Positions 1 to 10,544 are shown, counted from the first letter of the stretch. The stretch is 64,000 nucleotides of DNA from Coemansia sp. RSA 487 (GCA_027577595.1 JANBRJ010000030.1:93633-157632); one strand, 5' to 3'. Numbers and translations are program-made. The notes: a model not told the origin generated them from the letters alone.

Positions 1-35
1 CCTCTCTTTCCATATTCGTCTGTTGTTGCTGTTGC

Positions 36-83
<48 letters not shown>

Positions 84-1396
84 ACGGTGCCAATTGGTAT
101 ATGAGGTGATGCGCCGCTACCTATCTGTTGCTGTAATTGTATATGTGGTGCAGATGTCAGCATAGGTACCGCTGCAGCTGCTGCAGCTGCTGGTGGAGTG
201 GGTTTGGCTGCGACTGCCGGAGAATTCGATGCCCTCGATGTCTTGCGCCCGCCTGACCCCTTGGCACGGCCTTTGGTGCGAGCAGTAGGCTTAGCAGATT
301 CTTCGGCTGTTACGGGGCTGGCGGCAGTGACGGCCATCGTAGATGTAGCAGACTGTGCATCCTGGTCGGTCTTTTGCTTTTTTCCGCTTGCCACAGATAC
401 AGCACCAGCAGCTGCAGCTGAAGAGGCCGCCTCAGCCGCCTTGTTCTTTTGCGGAAGTAGCGAGGTAGCCGTAGAGACAGAAATCTGTTGCTGCGGGGTG
501 GGCACGGTTGCAAGGCTCTGCGGCTGAATCGACACTGACGACGATGGAGGCGGGGAAATTATGGGCTGCGGCTGGATATGGACCGGCGGCGGGTTATTCG
601 GAAGGATGGCAGCTGGGGCAATAGGCTGCGGCGCACTGACGGAGTCCATGAATTCGCGGGGAATATGGATATCGATGCCCATAAGACGGGTGTCAAAATG
701 AGGCGACATGGCGGCTGGCAACTCAAGCGGCTGTCTTGTCGACACGTTGGCTGATCCCAACAGGGCTTCCATCTGGTCGATCCGCTTACCGCGCTCCTGG
801 ATAAGCGAGAACGATATTTTGAGTTCGCGCATCCTCTGCGCTACATCTTCCAGCGTATAATTGTCGTACCGCATGTGGCCGTTCTCCCGACACGGCTCGC
901 TGTACGGTGGCGTCGATGTTACCAGAATCGTATGGCGCTGCTGGACATTAGTCAGGTGCGCTTCAGGATCAAATTCCTCGAAATCGTCAAACATCTCCAG
1001 CGCTCCCACCAGTCCCTCAGTGGCTGCGCACCGAAGCATCCCACCCTCGCGGAACCGGTGCGCCTTCACTGTCTTGGTAAACTCGCGGTAGTTTGACGTA
1101 AAGTACTGGGTGCTGCACGTTTGTGTCGAGTACGGGAAGTAGTCCCCAAAGAACACAACGCCCAGACGCACGCATGGCGTTGCTTTTGTTACAGGACCAG
1201 TTGTCTTTTTTGTCCCTGCATCCTTTTTGTTGCTTGTGTCGACAACTATTGGTGTTCGGAGCTGTGCTATTATCCGTGCAATCACGGTGTCATAGAGTTC
1301 TGGAAACACGTGCTGAAGCTGCTGCGTACTCTCGACCACTAGCACACATAGGATGTCGCAGCGCGGTGCTGGACGCATTTGTTTTGGCGTGACCAT
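1..1396 (-). CDS. MED25: Mediator subunit 25 (VWA domain), 3' end beyond window
   Basis: Reading leftwards from the ATG at 1396, the frame stays open to the window edge (465 codons), so the C-terminus is missing. The first 220 residues look like the Med25 von Willebrand factor A domain: a start like LCVLVVESTQQLQHVF, then VRLGVVFFGDYFPYST and a segment on gaining or losing a sub-group of samples (LVGALEMFDDFEEF). This domain anchors Med25 to the Mediator complex, which links activators to RNA polymerase II in the nucleus. The rest is low complexity: Pro, Ala and Gln rich, a basic KGRAKGSGGRK stretch, and a run of 21 Gln next to the window edge. Identification rests on the VWA pattern; other VWA proteins are possible but the FGDYFPY segment is typical of Med25. 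Confidence 0.75.
20..82. repeat. CAA/CAG microsatellite, poly-Gln tract
   Basis: A run of 21 glutamine codons (read on the minus strand) inside the Med25-like gene. Mostly CAA with a few CAG near one end. Such tracts are prone to length change and are common in transcription proteins. Confidence 0.9.
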
Positions 1397-1868
1397 TGTG
1401 GGAGAGGTTCAAACGAAATAAATGTGCCTGCTTTGCAACCAAAAAAAAAACAACTCCTCTATAAAAGAAAAAAAAGGCCTTGGCTGGTAGGATAGACCAA
1501 GAGCAAGTCGTATGAATTTTAAAAAAGAGGTATATTGTGGTTTATTATTAATAATTAGAGTTGACACACATTTGGCAGCAAGTAACATAAAAGTAGACAA
1601 GAAAGCTCAAGAAGGCAAAACACTTTGGACAAAGGGCCACGTACTTTTCTTCTGACCAAAAATGGAGAAACATGCATTTTTGACCCAGTTCGCCAAAATG
1701 CAAAGTCACGTCGAGCCGCCGAGCCGTTTTGACAAGTAGAATGAGCTGGGTATACAAAAAAAACTCAATCACTCCAATCATCCTCGTCTTTGATCTTTTC
1801 TTCTTTAAAACACTACCTTCTAATTACTCATTTCTATACTAGTAAACAGACAAAGCAGCAGAGGACAA
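1397..1868. other. Divergent promoter region between MED25 and the EMI1-like gene
   Basis: AT-rich spacer with A/T homopolymer runs. It must hold both start regions. Open frames here are short, show no recognisable motif and are probably chance. Confidence 0.6.
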
Positions 1869-2300
1869 ATGATGGACAGGGAGGAAAAGGTCGAGCTGGA
1901 GTGGGAGAGCACAGAAAAGCCTCTCAAGATGCAGCATCCTAATACGCCAGGCGACATCGACTATACGTGCAAACTATCAGATGCGTTTGACAACTACTTT
2001 GCATGCCTGACTGTGGGCAAGCAGCTAAGCAATTACTACAGGTACGGCGAGAAACGGCCATGCAGTAAGCTATGGCAGAAGACCAAGTTGTGCATGAAGG
2101 TCAAGATGGTTTCTGAAAAGTCCGGGATGGAACTCATGCGCGAGTACAGGGAGAAGCAGGAGGCTGAGCGCGCCAGCCAGCCAAATGTCTTTGACGTTTG
2201 GACGCGGCGGTCGCCGGATAATCCGGCGTTCCCGAATAGCGTAGGGGCTGGTGCTGATGCACCAGAGGATGGGTCGACAGGAGGACCCACGATAGTGTAG
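1869..2300 (+). CDS. EMI1: DUF3128 / Emi1 (PANTS, C22orf39) family small protein
   Basis: 143 residues. The core, about residues 33-76, has the family pattern: Cys, then DAFDNYFACLTVGKQL, then YYRYGEKRPCSKLW and KTKLCMK. The four Cys form CX11C and CX9C spacings, as expected of a small disulfide-bonded helical hairpin of the kind found in mitochondrial intermembrane-space proteins. The yeast relative Emi1 is needed for early meiotic gene induction and mitochondrial function; the vertebrate relative is the synaptic protein PANTS. The tail after residue 95 is acidic/Gly rich and disordered. There are two adjacent ATGs (1869 and 1872). It converges on ERV41 with an 81-base gap. Confidence 0.8.
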   Translation: MMDREEKVELEWESTEKPLKMQHPNTPGDIDYTCKLSDAFDNYFACLTVGKQLSNYYRYGEKRPCSKLWQKTKLCMKVKMVSEKSGMELMREYREKQEAERASQPNVFDVWTRRSPDNPAFPNSVGAGADAPEDGSTGGPTIV

Positions 2301-2381
2301 TATATATCAGTATTATCAATGCAGTTTTTAATTTGAAGAATAGAACTAGTATAGCGGGGTGGGTATGTGATCGAAAGTATG

Positions 2382-3509
2382 CTAAGGGCCCCGGGGACCG
2401 GGTATGCCAGTGGGTGTAATGATGCCAACAGATGTGCGGCGCGACCGCCGCGGACGTCCCAGGGTGCCGAGGACGATCTGGTGAACCACGCCGACGGTGA
2501 CAAAGGGGCCGGACAAGGCCGCGCAGAGCCTTGCCAGAAAGACCAGTAGCGGGGAGCGGATCTCGCGCACCTCAACGGCGATGGGCTCGAACGAGTACTC
2601 GAAGAAGATGCCCGGAATCCCGACAGCACGTGATGATGTGGTGGCAGTCTCGCTGTGGTGGTGGGACCTGCGGAACTCGTTGACTGCATACTGGTTGGTG
2701 GCCAGGCGCTTGCCTGACGGCGCGATATACGTGGTGGGGATGACAGAGACAAAGTACTTGACCGACGCATCGTGGTCGGCAAGCCTGTGGTGCGTGGCAT
2801 CCAGCGGATTCACGATATCCGGGTACAGCGGTCCAAACGACAGCTCATCCACGGCGTGCGTGAAGTTCAGGAACCGGTGCGGCACGAATCCTCCACCCAT
2901 ATGCCCGTGTCCAGGTGCCGTGATGTGGAACAGGCCAGATACCTTGTTGACCCGCACCGTACCCACAATGCGGCATGCCATATCTTCGATAGTCTCACCG
3001 CCATGAACTGGCTTTGTATCGGCTGCCTTCGCCTGTGGATCTCGGTTGCGGCGGCGGCGGCTCGCATCAGCAATGATGTCATGGACATGTGGATATGCAT
3101 GTCCCTGGCGCAGCATTAGTGCGCTCTCCTCGGCATCCTTTGCACCCAAAGCGCTGCTGCCAGCCATCGCGCCACGGGTCCACGACACTTGGCGCATCTG
3201 CAAACTGTTTCTGACATTCGACGCATCGCCGCTAGCGTCCACCACATCGACACGCAAAAGCGCGCACGGCATCGCCACAGTAACGTCCATGTTGATTTGC
3301 ACGTCCTGCTGCACCGCTGTATCGATGACGAACCGGTGCACCTGCTTGTACCGCACATACTCGCTTATCTCGGTACCTACCATGTACGCCATCAGCAGCA
3401 GAACAAGGATGCTGGCCACTCCGCCGGTGGCTGTAGTCGCGCGATGTGCCCCGTCGACCTTTGGAAACCCATCCAGTGCCCTAACTGCACGCCCTAGACC
3501 GCCAAGCAT
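2382..3509 (-). CDS. ERV41: Erv41/ERGIC2-type COPII vesicle protein
   Basis: 375 residues, close to yeast Erv41 (352). The N-terminus has the family opening (ALDGFPKVDGAHR), followed by a membrane segment at about 29-46. A lumenal domain begins VQINMDVTVAMPC and later carries VRVNKVSGLFHITA, a His-ending NFTHAVDELSFG segment and YPDIVNPLD. The end has TNQYAVNEF, PGIFFEYSFEPIAVEV and a second membrane segment at about 318-340. These blocks match Erv41 rather than Erv46, whose lumenal domain is Cys-rich. Erv41-Erv46 cycles between ER and Golgi and retrieves ER residents that lack HDEL. The C-terminal tail is basic and Pro/Gly rich, without a KKXX signal. Confidence 0.88.
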   Translation of the reverse strand: MLGGLGRAVRALDGFPKVDGAHRATTATGGVASILVLLLMAYMVGTEISEYVRYKQVHRFVIDTAVQQDVQINMDVTVAMPCALLRVDVVDASGDASNVRNSLQMRQVSWTRGAMAGSSALGAKDAEESALMLRQGHAYPHVHDIIADASRRRRNRDPQAKAADTKPVHGGETIEDMACRIVGTVRVNKVSGLFHITAPGHGHMGGGFVPHRFLNFTHAVDELSFGPLYPDIVNPLDATHHRLADHDASVKYFVSVIPTTYIAPSGKRLATNQYAVNEFRRSHHHSETATTSSRAVGIPGIFFEYSFEPIAVEVREIRSPLLVFLARLCAALSGPFVTVGVVHQIVLGTLGRPRRSRRTSVGIITPTGIPGPRGP

Positions 3510-3680
3510 ACCACACCTCTCTGCCTGCTACTGCAGCTGCGCTTCGTAAAGTATAAAAAGAAAGTGCTGTTTGTAGCAGCACTTGCACAAATTGAAATTA
3601 AAGATGAGTTTTGTTATTTTTTTATTTTTTTACTTTGCGAAATATAAAGTCAATTCAGCTTTACTCAAAGGAAAAACATT

Positions 3681-4040
3681 CTATGAAGAGAAGGGGGGGA
3701 TTGAGCAAAGAACGCGGATCCCATGCATCGCCTGGATCTCCTGCTTCAGCAGCGACGTCACAAGCTTCGTCTGCTTGACACGGCTCAGCCCGCGGAACCG
3801 TTCCGCCTCGATCTCCACCACATACATTGATCCGCACCCGCCCGATGAGTCGGTCACCGCGAGCCGCGCCGGCTGCAGCTCGCCATCCAGCTTGTTGTAG
3901 ATCTGCTGCTCGCCATCCGTGCCCCGAGTGGCCTTGTCCGCCACGCCTCGCCGGAGCTGGCCAAACCGGAATACTGGGCTGGTGGTGGGTGCTGTCGTTG
4001 CCAGCTGCAGTCGCAGCCGCTGCAGAAACAGCGCCGTCAT
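3681..4040 (-). CDS. BOL3: BolA-like protein 3, mitochondrial
   Basis: 119 residues. The first ~40 are basic with hydroxylated residues (a likely mitochondrial presequence). From about residue 48 comes the BolA fold: KLDGELQPARLAVTDSSGGCG, MYVVEIEAERF, then KQTKLVTSLLKQEIQAMHGIRV. The Cys in SGGCG and the His in MHG are the candidate Fe-S ligands known for BOLA3 when paired with monothiol glutaredoxin 5. The family hands [4Fe-4S] clusters to lipoate synthase and respiratory complexes. It runs in the same direction as ERV41 and ATG16. Confidence 0.9.
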   Translation of the reverse strand: MTALFLQRLRLQLATTAPTTSPVFRFGQLRRGVADKATRGTDGEQQIYNKLDGELQPARLAVTDSSGGCGSMYVVEIEAERFRGLSRVKQTKLVTSLLKQEIQAMHGIRVLCSIPPFSS

Positions 4041-4273
4041 TTTGCTCTACCGCTGCTGTTGCTGCTGCTGAAGATTAATACAAGGAGGCCAAAAGAGGTC
4101 GCTGCTAGCAAATTCAAATGTGCACAGAATCAGAAAGATAAAATCGCAAATGAAGATAAAAACAGCAAAAGGATGAATGAACCGAAACTGGAGAAAAATC
4201 TAACCATCAGCACTTTTTTTTGGCCACTCGCCGCACGTGAACTTCCATCACGTCCGCAAAAAAAAGGGTCTTC

Positions 4274-6013
4274 TTACTGAAGGATCAGGATGTATCGGTT
4301 CTTCTCAGCACTATAGACACGCGTGCCTGACGAGCTCCAAAGAGCGTCGCAGATAGACGACTTGTGGATGTCGAGCGTCCGCACCAGATCGCCGCTGGCA
4401 ACGTCCCAGACATAGAGCTTGCCATCGATGGAGCCAGCCATGGCGTAGCGCTCGTCAGGGCTGAGCGACGCACGTGCCCAGTTGCGGCTCGGGCGATAGC
4501 CAGGCGCCGACAGCACAGCTAGGACGTCCAGAGTGCGCGCGTCGACGACCTTGAGCGAGCCGTCGTACGAGTTGGTCAGCACGCGGCTGCCGATGCGCGA
4601 GGCCCACACGGACATGACCTGCTCCCTGTGGACCGCAGCCTCGGCGACGCGCTTCCCGGATGCTGTGTCCCAGACACGCACGCTGTTGTCCATGTGGGCT
4701 GTGACGATGCGCGCTCCCTCTGCGTCAAGAAGATCCAGGTCGTGGCAGCTCGACACCGTAAACAGTGTGCGCACGCACAGCCCGCGCTGCACGTCCCATA
4801 CCTTGACGGTGCGGTCCTGGCTGTACGTGAAGACGCGCGAGCCGCTGCCGTTAAACTTGGCTGTCATCACGCTGCCGATGTGTCCGCTCAGCGTCTTCCA
4901 CGCGCGCCCGGTGTCCAGCCGCCAGATGCGCGCCGTGTGGTCGCTCGACGCCGCCACCAGCAGCTTGCCGTCGGCGCTGATGTCCACGTGGTTGACGCCC
5001 TTAAGGCACCCTGCCAGCGAGTAGATGCTGTCGCCCGTCTGCGCATCAAACACCTTGACTGTGTTGCTCTGTCCGCCCACTGCAAGCAGCTCGCCATTGC
5101 GTGACAGCGCGATCGAGTGCAGCTCCTCCATGCGCGCATCGATCTTCCCAACTGCCGCCCGCGGCACCGCCGACACGCCACGGATCACCGCCCCCGCAGA
5201 CGCCGGCAGCTCGCCAAAGAACCTCTCATCCAGCGCCAGGTCTATGCTCCCTCCTCTGCCTTCCAGCCTAGGCGACAGCGCCGCCGACTTGCGCTTGATC
5301 AGCTCCAGCTCGCGCGTCACCTCGTTGACCTTCTCAGCCTCGTCGTTCATCTTCTTCAGCCACCGCTTGACCAGGTCGTCGTTCTCCGACTGCAGCCGCG
5401 TGCACCGCTCCTCTATCTGCACAATCTCCAGCTGCAGCGCACTCAGCTCGTCTTGCAAGATCTCGATGGTGCCGTCCTTCTCCTTGGCCGCCGCCTGCAT
5501 GTCGTCGATCTTGGCGTTAGAGCGGCGCAAAGCGTCGTGCGAGTCCGCAATCTCCAGGTCCTGCTGGCGCAGCCGCTCGTCTGTTTCGCGCATCCGATCG
5601 CTCAGCTCCAGCAATCGCTGCGCATTAGTTGCCTGCGTCCTGTACAGCAGCGTACGCTCCTCTTTGAGTGACTCTGTTTCCTTCTCAAGCTCACTTATCC
5701 GCTGCTGCGCTATGGCGTTGCCCCGAACCGCACCTGCGCCGCCGTAGATATGGGGGCTGCCGCCTCCTGGCAGCGAGGCGCCCGCGACTCGGTCGTAGTC
5801 CAGGAGCCGGTCATGCTCGCCTTGGATTTCTCGCGTGCGTGCTTCCGAGGCTCGCGAGTGGTTGGCGAACTCGCCTACTTTGCCGGCAAGGCGGTTGTAC
5901 GACTCGATGACCTTGGCTACAGTCGATACGCGCATGTCGCGCTGCTCCATCTGTGCAAATATTCGCGCCTCCCACCCGGCGGCGTGGCTCCCAGGTTTTG
6001 TCTGCGCCATCAT
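4274..6013 (-). CDS. ATG16: ATG16 with C-terminal WD40 propeller (ATG16L1-type)
   Basis: 579 residues in three parts. Residues ~14-50 (AAGWEARIFAQMEQRD...YNRLAGKV) resemble the ATG5-binding helix. Residues ~110-245 form a coiled coil, ending with the ATG16L1-like LVKRWLKKMNDEAEKVNE. Residues ~295-579 form a seven-bladed WD40 domain; stretches such as AASSDHTARIWRLDTGR, FTYSQDRTVKVWDVQRG and APGYRPSRNWARASLSPDE track animal ATG16L1 closely. The protein bridges ATG12-ATG5 and directs Atg8 lipidation at the phagophore. Yeast Atg16 has only the first two parts. At the site of human Phe467 there is Phe418, but Lys490 aligns with Ser444. Two ATGs in tandem (6013, 6010). YPT7 lies upstream on the same strand. 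Confidence 0.92.
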   Translation of the reverse strand: MMAQTKPGSHAAGWEARIFAQMEQRDMRVSTVAKVIESYNRLAGKVGEFANHSRASEARTREIQGEHDRLLDYDRVAGASLPGGGSPHIYGGAGAVRGNAIAQQRISELEKETESLKEERTLLYRTQATNAQRLLELSDRMRETDERLRQQDLEIADSHDALRRSNAKIDDMQAAAKEKDGTIEILQDELSALQLEIVQIEERCTRLQSENDDLVKRWLKKMNDEAEKVNEVTRELELIKRKSAALSPRLEGRGGSIDLALDERFFGELPASAGAVIRGVSAVPRAAVGKIDARMEELHSIALSRNGELLAVGGQSNTVKVFDAQTGDSIYSLAGCLKGVNHVDISADGKLLVAASSDHTARIWRLDTGRAWKTLSGHIGSVMTAKFNGSGSRVFTYSQDRTVKVWDVQRGLCVRTLFTVSSCHDLDLLDAEGARIVTAHMDNSVRVWDTASGKRVAEAAVHREQVMSVWASRIGSRVLTNSYDGSLKVVDARTLDVLAVLSAPGYRPSRNWARASLSPDERYAMAGSIDGKLYVWDVASGDLVRTLDIHKSSICDALWSSSGTRVYSAEKNRYILILQ

Positions 6014-6678
6014 CTATACTGCCTAGCGAGAGGAAGAGAAGGAAGGAACGAAGGAAGGAAGGAAGAAAGAAAAAAGAAAAGCGAGGATCCCGCCTTTTCA
6101 ACGTCTGCTGTACGCTATTAGTGCTTGCTGGGTAAATAAATAAGCGCAATTCCCGAGATGCTTCGCTTCTTGATGTCGGGCAATGAAGAAGAGGCAAAAT
6201 AGTAACAAAGGATGGCTAATTGAAATGGAATGGAATGGAATGGAATGTAATGGAGAAAAAAAAAGTAAAGCGAAAGAGAGAAAAGAAAACAAGGATGCAA
6301 GTTTTGTGTGGGGATGGAAAAAGCCGAGAGCTGGTCATGTTTGTTTTTTTTCGTGTGGATGAGTGAGCGAGTGGGTGGTGATGACACCACCTGCTCCTCT
6401 TCTCATTTGGGGGGGGGGGAGCTGGGCAATCCAAAAGCAACAGCAGCAAGCACCAGCGTATACTCCCAAAGCCAGTCTGGTCTGCTGCAATCCGCCTCAG
6501 ACCCTCCAGCACCCTTCGGCTGAGCCAAAGATGTTTGAAAGCACATGTTGGATTTATAGTGAAAATTAATCAAGGAAAACAAACACAGCGACGAAGAAGA
6601 AAAAGAAAGAAAAACACAAGAGTGCAGCAGAAACGGAAAGTTTATTTTAGCAATCAACATCCAGAGGCTTTTTGGTTT
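6014..6678. other. Spacer between ATG16 and YPT7
   Basis: Holds the ATG16 5' region and YPT7 3' region. Simple-sequence tracts: GAAG-type repeats at about 6031-6075, a GGAAT pentamer run at about 6224-6246 and a G9 run near 6410. Short open frames here look accidental. Confidence 0.6.
6224..6246. repeat. GGAAT pentanucleotide tract
   Basis: About four tandem copies of the pentamer, with a degenerate fifth copy just after. A short microsatellite with no visible function. Confidence 0.8.
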
Positions 6679-7424
6679 TCAGCAAGCACAGGCCTGGGAC
6701 TCTTGGTCCTCGACATCGATGCGAATAGGGTCCATAAAGTCGTTGTACATGTCGGTGTCGGTGTCCTGATCCATAGCGTTCCTCACCATGGTCCTGAAGG
6801 CATCCTCGACGTTGATATCCTTCTTTGCGCTGGTTTCAAAGTACGGGATGTTTCCCTTGGCGGCGCACCACTGCATTGCGCGCTTCTGCGATACAGCACG
6901 CTTACCGTCGATGTCGATCTTGTTGCCCACCACCACAAACGGGAAGTTCTCGGGGTCCCTAGGCGCCACCTGCAGCAGGAACTCGTCGCGCCAGCTCTGC
7001 AGGTTCTCAAAGCTCCGCATGCTGGTCACGTCAAAGCATAGGATGCAGCAGTCGGCGCCCCGGTAGAACGCCACGCCCAGGCTCTGGAACCGCTCCTGGC
7101 CTGCTGTGTCCCAGCACGCAACCTCCGCCACCCGCCCGTCGCCCAAGTCGACGTCCTTCTTCATAAAATCGGCTCCTATTGTCGCCCGGTACTGCGTCGT
7201 AAACGTCCCACGCACATACTGGTGCATCAGCGACGTCTTGCCTACGCCGCTGTCGCCCAGGATGATCGCCTACAGCGTGCCCATGGCTGGTCGTGCGAGA
7301 ATAATTAGTGCTCTTGCCCTGTTCTGGAAGGAGAGAAGGCCCGCAATTTGCTTGCTCCTCTTCACACAGTTCGACTTACCTTGATATAGGTGCACCTCCG
7401 CGAAGGAATGTTTCTGTTGTACAT
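6679..7424 (-). CDS. YPT7: Rab7-type small GTPase Ypt7
   Basis: Two exons: 7424-7380 (15 codons from the ATG at 7424) and 7269-6679, with a 110-base phase-0 intron. The donor is AAG/GTAAGT and the acceptor CTGTAG; the joint gives [17 protein letters not shown], matching the Ypt7 [17 protein letters not shown] start. Total 211 residues (family ~207). Seen: the P-loop GDSGVGKT, effector loop [36 protein letters not shown] and a C-terminal CAC for double geranylgeranylation. Ypt7 drives HOPS-dependent fusion of late endosomes and autophagosomes with vacuoles. Without the intron the P-loop would be lost. The basic first 12 residues are not conserved. Confidence 0.93.
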
Positions 7425-8350
7425 TTTTGCGCTGACAAATGAAATTACTCTAACCCCAATGGAAAAGAAAATATATAAATGCAGAGTTTGTAGTATTAAC
7501 CAGAGAAACCCAGGAAGAGAAAAAGAAACATAAAGAAAAAGCCTGGACAAAAAGATACGATAGAAAAAAAAGCACAGCTTTTCTCCTCTCCCCCCTTTGG
7601 CGAGTCTGCTTGTACAATGTCTCTTCCTGACTAGACCATCCTATAAAGACTCCCTCCACTCTTTCGCCATTTCTGGTTTCGGCTGCTTCTAGACTTGCAC
7701 TTCCGGATACTGGAATACACAGCGCTGGCCTGCTCGCCGGAACCCGAACCTGCCCAAGAAAACAAAGCGGGGAAGAGGTTGACCGATCAAAGCGATGGAT
7801 TTACGCCCCCCCTCCTTCCCTATCAGCCCATTCATTGCTTGCTGTGGCACGTGCCTTCCACGTAATCGCCATGGGTTTTTTGTGCTGGCAACTCTGCGAG
7901 CAAAGAAAAGCGGCTCCAGGAGAAAACGGGACGCAGGAGCTTGGGCGCGGATGCCGATATCCGGGAGCTGTGCAAAAGCCCTGCAGTTGCTTATGGCGAA
8001 ACCCAGGGCAAGCAGAACATGAAAGGATGAAAAGCTCGCAATCCCCCCAGTCCTTTTCGACATTTATGCAGAAAAAGGAGGGGGAAGATGACAAAGTCTC
8101 CCGCTCTCTTTCGCATTTCCTTTCTCTGCTTTTACAAAAAATACCCACAGCCAATTCTTGTACTTTTTTTTACTTTCGTTTTCTCATTCTTAATTAGCCT
8201 TTAGAACGTTTGAAAAGTTACCAGGCAAAAAGGCTGAACGCGATATAAAAAGGAGGTGCGCTCCCTCTTCTCGATTTCTATTCTTGTTTTCTTTCGCACA
8301 AAAACTTTTGTATCTGATTCCTGGACAAACAAAAAAAGGGGAGCTTTAGA
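7425..8350. other. Head-to-head promoter region of YPT7 and DSK2
   Basis: 926 bases between two divergent starts. Two overlapping open frames of about 120 codons at 7689-8063 (minus) and 7835-8197 (plus) show no family motif and have biased, improbable compositions. A TATA-like GATATAAAAAGG at about 8240 precedes DSK2. Confidence 0.5.
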
Positions 8351-10148
8351 ATGGAGGATTCAAACCAGAACAACAGCGACTCGCCCAGGATTACGTTGCA
8401 TGTACGACAGACAAATGGCACAGTTATAGACCACAACGTCGATAGTCTGGGTATCTTGGTGGCTGACTTGAAGTCGTCGCTGGCCGAGCTTACCGAAATC
8501 CCCGTTGAACAGATTCGACTAATGGTCAAAAGCACAATTCTGGCCGACGACAAAGCCCTGGACTTTTATGGTAAGCGCTAAAGCTATTCCTTTGAAATGC
8601 ATCGATGAGAGACATCAAGTGTATCTTTTTTTTTCCAGCGCTACTACTCTTTGGTATTACGATTATTGACTGCCGCTAATTATGAGTCCACTTTTTTCCC
8701 CTTGAGGTCGCTCTTCTGCTATAGGTATTGAGGATGGCACTGTGCTGCGGCTGGTGCAGCTGGCTGGCAGCAACTCGAAGGGCACCCGGTCGCGCAACGT
8801 CAGCGGTATATCGAACGCCAACGCACCGTCGCCGTCGTCGTCACACACAAATGCCCTGTCCAGCCAGGCACGCCAGGTAAGAAGAGAGCCCTTCAATGCG
8901 CTTTTTGGCTCCATCTTCCCTGAATCCAGATATGCACGTGCATAGAGGTCGTGTGTTTTTTGTGTATATGCTTCTTGCTTTCTTCTATTGCATGCTACAA
9001 GGAAGCGGAGTCAAGCCGTGCATGCGATAGCTAGGCAGCCCTGCCATCACATGCAGCCCAGTGCTTTTGCTATAAAAAGAGAAGCCACATAGTTCTAAAG
9101 CTCAATGCCACATGTATTCTCTGTTAAGCCACCATGCTTTATATTGTAGCTGTTTTTATCGAACCCGCGACTGGCGCAAACGATGATGATGGCGAACCCG
9201 CACATGCGCAGGGCAATTGAGGAGAACCCAGAGCTGCGCCAGATCATGAGCGACCCAAGCATCATGCGCCAGAGCCTAGATGCCGCACAGAACCCGCAGC
9301 TGATGCAAGAGGTCCAGCGCAACAACGATCGGGCGCTATCGAATCTGGAGGCGGCGCCTGGCGGGCATGCGCACATCCGCCGAATGTACCACAGCATCCA
9401 AGAGCCGCTGAACCAGGCTGCGCGAGACAGCTCCAGGACTCCGCTGGACGACCTCAACAAACGGCGTGCGCAAATGCTTGGCGCCTCCAAACCGGACACA
9501 GGCAGAGTCAACACGACGCCGCTGCCCAACCCGTGGGCCAAGAGAAGAAGACCCAGCGTTGGTGCTTCGGCATCGCCCCGCCGGTCGTTGGCTTCGGCTG
9601 CTGCCGACCAAGTGTCGCGCAGCGCTGATCGATTGGCGCGCCTCGATATCTCTGCTGCCAGGCGTACGCCGTCTGCCGCAGAATCCAGGGCCTCCTCGGA
9701 GATGCGCGACCCTCTTGGCATCATGCAGATGCAAGGCCAGCTGGGATCGCTGCCGTCGTTTATGGCGGCCATGGAGGATGCTGGGATGGTTAGAAGGACC
9801 GGGCCTTCGGTCGATTCTGGTGCTGGCGCGATGGAACGCCCGTCGCAAGAGCAACCGACACTTGCACGCAATCGCCAGCAACACCAACATCAGCATCAAC
9901 ATCAGCATCAGCATCAACAACACGAGCAAGAGCAGGAGCAGCAGGCGGCGTCGGCAGAAGCGCATGCCCAGTCGACGGCGAGTCTGTCAGAGGAACAGCT
10001 GGACCGGTTCCAGCAGCAATTCCAGAGCGAGCTGGACCAGCTGGAGGAAATGGGCTTCATCGACAAGAACAAGAACCTCAAGGCGTTGATTGCAAGTAAC
10101 GGTGACCTCAGTCTCGCTATTAACATAATCACAGGCGAGGACGACTGA
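8351..10148 (+). CDS. DSK2: Dsk2/ubiquilin: UBL-STI1-UBA proteasome shuttle
   Basis: Three exons: 8351-8570, 8725-8876 and 9150-10148 (456 residues). Donors are TATG/GTAAGC and CAG/GTAAGA; acceptors CTATAG and TTGTAG. Residues ~13-90 form a ubiquitin-like domain whose last strand is completed by exon 2 (FYGIEDGTVLRLVQLAG). Exon 3 opens with an STI1 region (LFLSNPRLAQTMMMANP ... NPQLMQEVQRNNDRALSNLEAAPGG), then a disordered part with a Gln-His repeat, and a UBA domain at the end (LDQLEEMGFIDKNKNLKALI). Ubiquilins carry ubiquitylated clients to the proteasome. The second intron, if retained, reads EPFNALFGSIFPESRYARA before a stop, which resembles a segment fungal Dsk2 normally has; a missed exon or alternative splicing is possible. 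Confidence 0.88.
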
Positions 10149-10544
10149 TCAGATAATCAATGCATTTTATTTGGAATTCAGGCCAACTGTATGTGCATTT
10201 TTTGTCTTTATGTTGCACTTGCCTCATTTCTCGTAAAGACACCACCACTATTTCTCCTATTACACGCTTTTTCTTTTCTTGTCCTGCTCTTATTATAATG
10301 TTTCTATTTCGTTATGCATGTGGGATTTTCTTTTTTTTTTGTTATTTAGTTTGGTTACCACATAAATGACAAAAAGGAGGGAAACATTCTAATAGTTGGT
10401 ATTTTGTTCTAAAAAACGTGGCCCTTCATAGGTGCGCCTCCTGTCGTCCTACTCTGGGCATATATATATATATATATATATATTGTTGATCTCCGCTCAG
10501 CGGATGGCATCTTTATTTATTTTGAAATTATAATGTATTGACAG
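10149..10544. other. Spacer after DSK2
   Basis: T-rich 3' flank containing a TA dinucleotide run at about 10461-10483. No gene seen. Confidence 0.6.
10461..10483. repeat. (TA)n microsatellite
   Basis: Eleven or so uninterrupted TA dinucleotides in intergenic DNA. Confidence 0.9.

Noticed and set aside
2036-2800. A 254-codon minus-strand frame across EMI1-like and ERV41 ends
   Set aside because: It spans two convergent genes, has low-complexity Ser/Pro composition and no motif.
7689-8197. Two overlapping open frames of about 120 codons between YPT7 and DSK2
   Set aside because: They overlap each other on opposite strands, lie in a promoter region and have no recognisable motif.
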